Both the position numbers and the translations under genes were made by a program. The notes beneath the pieces are model-generated. The model was given only the letters and a program-made list of their open reading frames with translations, made no database searches and was not told the DNA's origin. Of a stretch of 64,000 nucleotides of DNA, positions 57,641 to 64,000 are shown piece by piece; position 1 is the stretch's first letter, and every line of letters begins with the position of its first letter. The DNA is from Thereva unica (Eukaryota > Arthropoda > Insecta > Diptera > Therevidae). The stretch covers positions 114,187,163 through 114,251,162 of the forward strand of contig OX465284.1 of the NCBI GenBank assembly GCA_949987705.1, written 5' to 3'.

Positions 57641-60127
57641 TCTTCAACGTCTCCCAAGAACGAAAGTATGACGTTTTGACTGGTCACTGCATGCCTGATT
57701 CCAAAAGAGCTTATTTTTATTCCAAAATCGACATCAAAATCAAGACACTGAAAACATGGTTCCACGAGCACCTATAGACCCTATACAATCTTGGATCGAG
57801 TCATAAATGGGAACGACGAATGAATATATGAATACGACACGCAAATAAGCCAACAGTCATTGCAACTGCTTCTCAAAAACGAGACAACAACCAAAAAACC
57901 GCGTCCAATTCGTTCCAAAATCAATTTAGCAGTTTTCTTTGATTATTTTGTGATGTACTATACTCCGAAATTCTTCCAAATGGCCAAATCAGGTGAATAA
58001 CTACTACTAATTGAACTTCTCGATGTTTTTGCTCAAGCACATCCGCCAAATATGGCCTTATTCTATTTCAATCTTAATATGTTCACCCTTTTGCCCTTCG
58101 TCATAAATCAAACAAGAAAATTGTCTGATGACATGGGTAATTTCTGAATTTATCGTCGCATGATTTGTCTTGACAAAAATTAAAACAAAAAAACTCAGAA
58201 CTCCACAGCATTGACGTCAGTCACACATTTTGCATTTGCCAAAGTGGCAAACTGTTTTCATTTCTAAACCATAAATACCCATCAAGTCTCCCCAGAAAAG
58301 ATGACTTCCGTTCAATAACGACCGAAAAGAGTGAAAATAAAATTCATAAATCGCAGACACTTGGGAAGCGCAATGTTCTAAGAAGAACAGAGTCGAATTT
58401 AATTCCAGACGCTCGACGAGGAGAGAGAGAGAGTGTTCAGAAGTCGAGAAAGTATGAAAAATGTGCACTTAAGTCGAGCTCGTGTACTCTAAGAAGCCGG
58501 ATCGTCAATCCCTCTCACTTGGAGTCCCCAAAAGAGCCCGGCTTTTCGCAGAAATCCCAACAGTCCTTTGCATATCCGCCAAAGTGCGTAAACATCTCCC
58601 GTTTTTGCTCCTTCCATTTTATAAACCCTGCACGTAATTCTGCTGACAACGGATGGGATTTTGTGGCACAAGAATGGAACGAGAGAGTGGGATTTTGTTG
58701 AGGTCTTAAGATGAAGCCGTCAGGAGGAGTCGCCGTCGCATGCAGAATCTTGGGAGTGCGGAATTGGCACTGGACCCGGTGCAGATTTTATCTTTGGTGT
58801 AAGGCTATAAATGGCGAAGCATCCAGATACGGCATCGATTGACTAAAAATGGTTCGATGGCATTAAGGAAGAGGGTCGTTTTAGATAGTCGGTGAGGAGT
58901 AGTGGGGATGAGGCGAGGAGCATCTCATCGAGTTTCTTCGTCTAGCTGAGGCGTCGAACCGTGACTCATGCATGCCAAGATTAACGCCACAGAATAATGC
59001 TCGAGACGTGCATAGGGCAAACAACATCACGTATATGTCATGGGCCTGTTTTGGGGGACGGGCGAAGGGAGGGTCTAGCGACTGTCCGGGGCTCATTGCG
59101 AAAATCAATTCCAATGGCGCCATGAGTGCCGTAAGGAAAACTGGAAAATCCCAGTCAATGACTCCCATTGCGATTGTTGAAGTCGCATTCGGGGCCACAC
59201 AGTGCCAAAGGGTACCGGAGGCCAACGAATGCCAAAGGGTATCTTGGTCCACGATGTCTGGCACGATTCAGTTACACTTGCACGCATTAAGGACGAGTCA
59301 CAGTCACAGCGGGCGATTGTAGCGCCCTTAAACTTTTACGACATCCTCTTTCTTGTGTTCCGATATTATATGTCCACCCATATCGCCCAGCTTGAAAAAG
59401 GGGGGTACTGCTCCGCAATGGCGGTGGCACAAGAACGCTATAGCGTCGCATTCCGGAACTATAACCGGGGGAATTGTTGGAATGCATTTGGGCTCTCGCA
59501 TCATCACCCTGTTATTTGTTTTTGGCGACTGTTACTGGTGCTGGGAATGTGCTTTTTATGTTTTTGGACAAAGTTGCAACCCGGGGGAAATGTAACACGT
59601 TACGGTAACATTGAATGCTTTTCTGTCCGTTGTTGGATGATTTCCTTTTTATAAATGGCGGTGCTTTTCGGGGGGGTTTTATGCTATTCGAATGGTTAAA
59701 TCCATTTTGGTTGGTAGTTCTATGATTCGCAATTTGTATTCAAATTTTGCTGAAACAATGTAGTTTTTGAATGGTTGAAGTGAGTTTTGTAAAATGATTT
59801 CAAAATAATAATGATAATGTGGAAGATAAGACATATAACGATTGTTGGAAGGGGGGAGAAAAGGGTAAGTTTGGTACTTTGGGATCCAGCATTTAACATT
59901 GTCAATGCCCATTTACAATGTAGTTAATGAATACTAGGCTGAATGTAGTCGTTATTTGATATTACTCCTTCCAAACTTTGTATAAACGCTGCTTATACAA
60001 GAACGCCAGCAGGGAACTAGTTGACAAGATAAGTGTACAGAAACAAGTATGTAGTTATAATAATAACATACTATATCGAGCGATACCGAATCGCGCAACC
60101 TTTTTACAGGTTCCTTTTCGTCCCTCT
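57641..60127. other. Unique sequence, no gene recognised
   Basis: A GA run lies at 58423-58432. Between 58880 and 59660 several overlapping frames of 116-150 codons exist on both strands, in GC-richer DNA, without any motif. A short duplication of GAATGCCAAAGGGTA-like text lies at 59199-59241. No element recognised. Confidence 0.35.
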
Positions 60128-60217
60128 AAACACGGTACGAAATGATTGAAAACGGTCCCCCATCAAAGTACTAACCGTGCCTGATGCTGCTTGACTTTGG
60201 TGATCAGTATATTAATG
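60128..60217 (-). pseudogene. 5S rRNA-like relic, copy 3
   Basis: On the plus strand ACGGTCCCCCATCAAAGTAC is followed by TAACCGTGCCTGATGCTGCT and TGACTTTGGTGATCAG. Apart from single changes this is the reverse complement of the 3' half of animal 5S rRNA, including the internal control region. Similarity fades beyond 60217. Non-functional as rRNA. Confidence 0.7.
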
Positions 60218-60407
60218 GTACCCTCTTATAGAAATAACCAAGCCTTCCGACTAGAAGCTAAAAATTTTAGTAGTAGATGCAAAAACATCAATGGTAACAA
60301 CTATTATCATAATGTGTTTAGATAATAAGAGCTGGTCTACGGGCGATCTGCCACAGCGATGAAGACCCAATCTCCGCTGGAAGCATGGTTTAGACCAGCA
60401 TGCCCAG

Positions 60408-60455
60408 AGCTTAGGGATGCTAAACTGGATGACACCAGCTCAGAATCAGATCTGC
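60408..60455 (+). repeat. LINE-like tail fragment shared with 18.5 kb
   Basis: AGAGCTTAGGGATGCTAAAC then TGGATGACACCAGCTCAGAA matches 18497-18543 at about 90%. Too short to classify. Confidence 0.45.
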
Positions 60456-63200
60456 TGCTCCATTTGTTTGGCAGTTATGCTAATAGAACATATATCCATC
60501 CGTGTTGTCATTTCGTCCAATCTTGGACACTTTGCACATTTCAAGTGTATTGCGAAGGTACTACTCGTAAAACTAGACTTTCTGGTATAGTAAGAGCTTA
60601 TGCAGAACATTTCTGGGTTGTAAATCTACCAATGGAAACGATCCCAAATAGTATGGATACTTGATACTGAAGGTTATAAGAGATGATTCAGTTTTCGTAC
60701 ACAATTTCTTAAATATTGCTATATATTTGAATCAACACATAACTTCAGTTCATCGGTGTCAGCTGTCTTTCAAAACGTTCTTTTACAATCATATTTCTTT
60801 CCAGCTAATCTCTAGTTTTAGCAGTGGTAAGCTGGATGAGTTTAGATGATTTGAAACTCTCTTCCATACACTTCGACCACTTTTTTGTTATTGCAACAAG
60901 ATTGGATGAAGTCTACCGCAAAATAGTCATCCAAAGGTAGTTGGGTGTATGCTCTAAGCAAGGTAAAAAATGAAGTCCACAGCATAATACCAAACTCTTC
61001 TCGTGCAATCCACTCTTATATACTGTCTGTTCTGTGTCAAAACGAAACTGTTCCAAACCCAGCAAGCCCAGTTGAATTCCTATGCACAGTTTGAAGTACA
61101 GATAGATTTTTTACCAGGCTATGAACTTGGTTTCGCCCTCTATACACGAGGACGTATGAGTCCTGAGCAAAAGTCTATTTGTCAAGCTTTTACGCGTATC
61201 CGAAGCTTTCGCTAGAGTAATTTTCAGCAAGCTTTTAGAAAAGCTTTGGAGCCTGATCCTTTTGTCTTGAATGGCCAAAAAGCAGTTGTTTTGATATCTG
61301 CGAGATCTGCTTCATTTAAAAACCATTCCTAAAAGGACGGTTTTATCAATGATAAAAAATAAATCAATCAAGAAAATTTTATAGAGATTTTAAGAGGACT
61401 CGCTCTGTTTCCTACTGGAATGCCTCGGCTTGCACATCTCAGCTCTCACTTATTTTCGTTCTAATTAAACTAAGTCACTATATGTTGAAATAAAACTTAT
61501 TTTTAGTGTCACGGGATTTAAACGCCGCCATTACTTGAGCATAATTGCTTGTTAAAACGACTACCGCATACTAAAAAACATTCCCACTTCAATCCGCAGC
61601 ATGCCTGACTTTGCCACATCGCTTTTATGTTCATTAAAAACAACCCACTAAATCATGTTTAATTAATCCCAGTCGCAGACTCCACTAAAAACTATTCCTA
61701 GACCAACATTAACTCCCAACTTTTCTCCAGAATATATCATGCAATTTTTGTTCTAAACTCATTCTCTGCAAGCGACAGCCTCGGCAACTAGCAACAAATT
61801 TTCCTCTCTCTCACTAAACAGCATAATCCACGAATTTCCTTATTCAATTTGCAAAACAACGAAATTTGCAGCGATAAATTTTCCATATTCATAATGAATC
61901 CCCCCTGCCCCACCGCCCCCGCCGACCCTAGATTAAAGCACCAACAAAATGGTAATTTATCCAGCAAATCCCCGAATGACATCCAAACAGATCTTTTTCG
62001 GGGCAAAACGAGCGGTCGTCGGGCGCCACAACAATAATCTCCCATAAGAGCCGGACCGGCATTCTACGAATTTACGCGCGATCCCCGGTAATATGCTGGC
62101 CCGGAGGGGGGCGCCCTAGGGCATCAACCTAAGGGCAGCTAAGCCACAAGGATTTCTACGTCCAAGCTCAAATATCTCTAATTTCTAGACTGCACCAATT
62201 CGGATAAACGCTCGCTTAAATTCCTGGAATTGCATCCCATCAAGTGGGGATATGATGGACGACGACAACGACGACGACGTCTCTCTCTACTAAACGCCAT
62301 AAAACCCCGAATTGATACCGGAAAAGAATGGACATGAAAAAAAAATAATGCTGGAACGAGAGAAGGGATCCTTCCGTGGCTGTGGTGATAAGAGCTGCTG
62401 GATTTTTAATAAACATTCATCACGTGGCGCATGGAAAAAGGATAATTTATGGCGGAGTATCTCCACGTCTTATGAAAATATGGCCGACATAAGGGATGAA
62501 TTCATTAAAGCGAAATTTTTGAGGTTAACAATTGAGGTTAAGGCTTTTATCAGAATTGAAAAGATGGCGGGGACCGGGGGCGGAGAACAGCCAAAAATGT
62601 GTATTTATTATATCCTTGGAGCAGGAGCAGGCTACACAGCGAGAGGATATAGTTCTGGGCTCTTGTTGTAGATATATTGTTGTTGTTGTTTTTCGTGTAA
62701 AGGAATAAATGTTTGCACAAAAAAATATAGATGGGAAAGGAGGAGGAAATTTGTTGGTTTTTTTATGCGATCTCTTTCTTAACCTTTGCAATATGATGGT
62801 ATGAAGGCCTAAACGTTGGCGAAAATAGTTTGTCTTGGTATGTTGTCTTCGTAAGACCCTCACTAGATTTGATGTGGTAAAGATTAGACGTATTTATCAT
62901 GAATTTGTTTTGAGTTTCTCCTGTTGACAACCACCGGAAAATATATTCCTTGAGGAAAGATCATTGCGGAAGCATTACTGCTTAGTTTTGTCGTGGAAGC
63001 ATTTCATTTGAATACCCACTTAATTTCTGTTTTTACATTAATGTTTTACGGTGGAAAGCCAACTATTTATCTTACCTCAGAATTACTAGCAAGGAAAAAG
63101 AATGTGTGATTTATTTTCCCTCTTCATTTCTATTTAGGGATTGATTAATACTTCGTCTGCCTTGGAAAATCATAGGAAGTAAGAAAGAAGAGGCCATAAA
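60456..63200. other. Unique sequence, no gene recognised
   Basis: Frames of 60-119 codons show no domain. GC-richer unique blocks lie near 61890-62130. Microsatellites: GAC-rich at 62253-62280 and TTG repeats at 62680-62692. Confidence 0.35.
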
Positions 63201-63209
63201 GCTTTTTTA

Positions 63210-63455
63210 AAAAATCTACGAAGCATTTCAAAAACAAAAGCTTTGAAAGTTTTCGAAAATAAAAGCTTTCAAGCATTTCGAAAATGAAAGCTTTCAAGCT
63301 TTTGGACAACAAAAGCTTTGAAGCTTTTGGACAACAAAAGCTTTGAAGCTTTTGGACAACAAAAGCTTTCAAGCTTTTGGACAGCAAAAGCCACGAAGCT
63401 TTTCGAAAATAGTAGCGTTGAAGCATTTCGAAAATGAAAGCTTTCAAGGCTTTTG
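63210..63455. repeat. 25-bp minisatellite (AAGCTTTTGGACAACAAAAGC type)
   Basis: Units of 25 bp with two AAGC-TTT halves around GGACAAC or CGAAAAT, repeated about nine times. The central units (63297-63385) are nearly identical; outer ones are diverged. Because 25 is not a multiple of three and the unit lacks stops on the minus strand, it opens a 153-codon frame (63606-63145). That frame is a by-product of the repeat, not a gene. Confidence 0.9.
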
Positions 63456-64000
63456 CAAACGACGTCACCAAAAAAGAGTGTTGATCACTGGACTGGATCC
63501 AACTCGAAAGCTCTCCCAACTCGAAAGCTCTCCCAACCCTCGCTTCGCCAGTTGTCAAATTCGTAAGCGGTAAGCTGAATCTTGTTCGTCTAAACAACGT
63601 CTTCATGCTTTAAATTTTTCCATTTCTGTTGCCCTTTCTATGAATGCAAATGGAAGGCTTTTTTTGTTTTACACCTACTAAACTATTTTACCTATTCCTT
63701 TCTTTTGCATCACAGGTACCTTCCAATGAAGATTTATTGTATATCTTAATGAACGTATAAAATATTTGTAGTTTTTTGCAATGCTTCCTGCGAAGCATTA
63801 ATTTCTCATTTACGGTAGCACAACCTTTTATTCACCTACATTGAAAATTAGCGTAACAAATTCTCCACACACATCACCTCGTTTACCCAAAGAGCTTTTG
63901 CGTCTGGCTGCAAGCGTCCTCGTCTATAATGGCTCAAATGGCTTACTGTAACAAAAGAAAAATATAGTATGGGCATGTTTCTCCCGTTTGCTTGGAGCGG

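Noticed and set aside
58881..59654. Cluster of 116-150-codon frames on both strands
   Set aside because: No motif in any of them; expected from locally higher GC content.
63145..63606. 153-codon frame over the minisatellite
   Set aside because: Explained by the 25-bp period without stops.
1..64000. CRISPR array, prokaryotic operon, phage or defence system
   Set aside because: No direct repeats with spacers, no dense coding, no ribosome binding sites; the content is eukaryotic.

Overview
This is a non-coding, repeat-rich stretch of eukaryotic DNA, about 40% GC by eye, with no operons, Shine-Dalgarno sites or dense coding. The repeat content points to an insect: several non-LTR retrotransposon families, hAT-type elements with 8-bp target duplications, tRNA-headed short elements, a Ty3/gypsy relic, and a core promoter with TATA, Inr and DPE. 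A dipteran is my best guess, but the species cannot be fixed from the sequence.

Layout. From 1 to 5 kb the DNA is mostly unique. It holds a well-spaced core promoter (TATA 1663, Inr 1694, DPE 1723) and a possible signal-peptide exon on the minus strand (3154-3068). A complete 777-bp non-autonomous hAT with a perfect 8-bp target duplication lies at 5181-5957. A 5S rRNA-like relic is at 6388-6480. An RTE-like retrotransposon remnant lies near 10-11 kb, a degenerate tandem repeat at 14.9-15.5 kb, and a broken jockey/I-like LINE on the minus strand at 15.8-17.9 kb. From 18 to 30 kb the DNA is mostly unique. It holds the best 5S rRNA-like sequence (25830-25941), a possible first coding exon with a membrane helix and a consensus 5' splice site (26734-26858), and a Helitron-like element with a 40-bp-arm palindrome and 127-bp tandem units (27.4-28.2 kb). 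Two R1/jockey-like fragments lie at 30.9-31.9 kb. The youngest coding transposon is a CR1-like LINE on the minus strand (35702-37395), with a long open RT frame and one visible frameshift.

From 37 to 51 kb the window is a graveyard of nested elements. It has a second RTE copy, RNase H fragments, several MITEs, and a plus-strand CR1-like copy interrupted by a tRNA-like sequence and by an 855-bp hAT with an exact target duplication. That hAT itself carries the same 127-128-bp tandem units seen at 27.8 kb. A gypsy-type RNase H-integrase remnant lies on the minus strand at 56.5-57.6 kb, a third 5S-like relic at 60.1 kb, and a 25-bp minisatellite at 63.2-63.5 kb.

No complete host gene is supported. 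The two candidate exons and the promoter are the only host-like gene signals. I found no convincing new biological system. The most unusual points are three dispersed 5S-like sequences, the recent long palindrome, the shared tandem unit in two carriers, and the datable element-in-element insertions.
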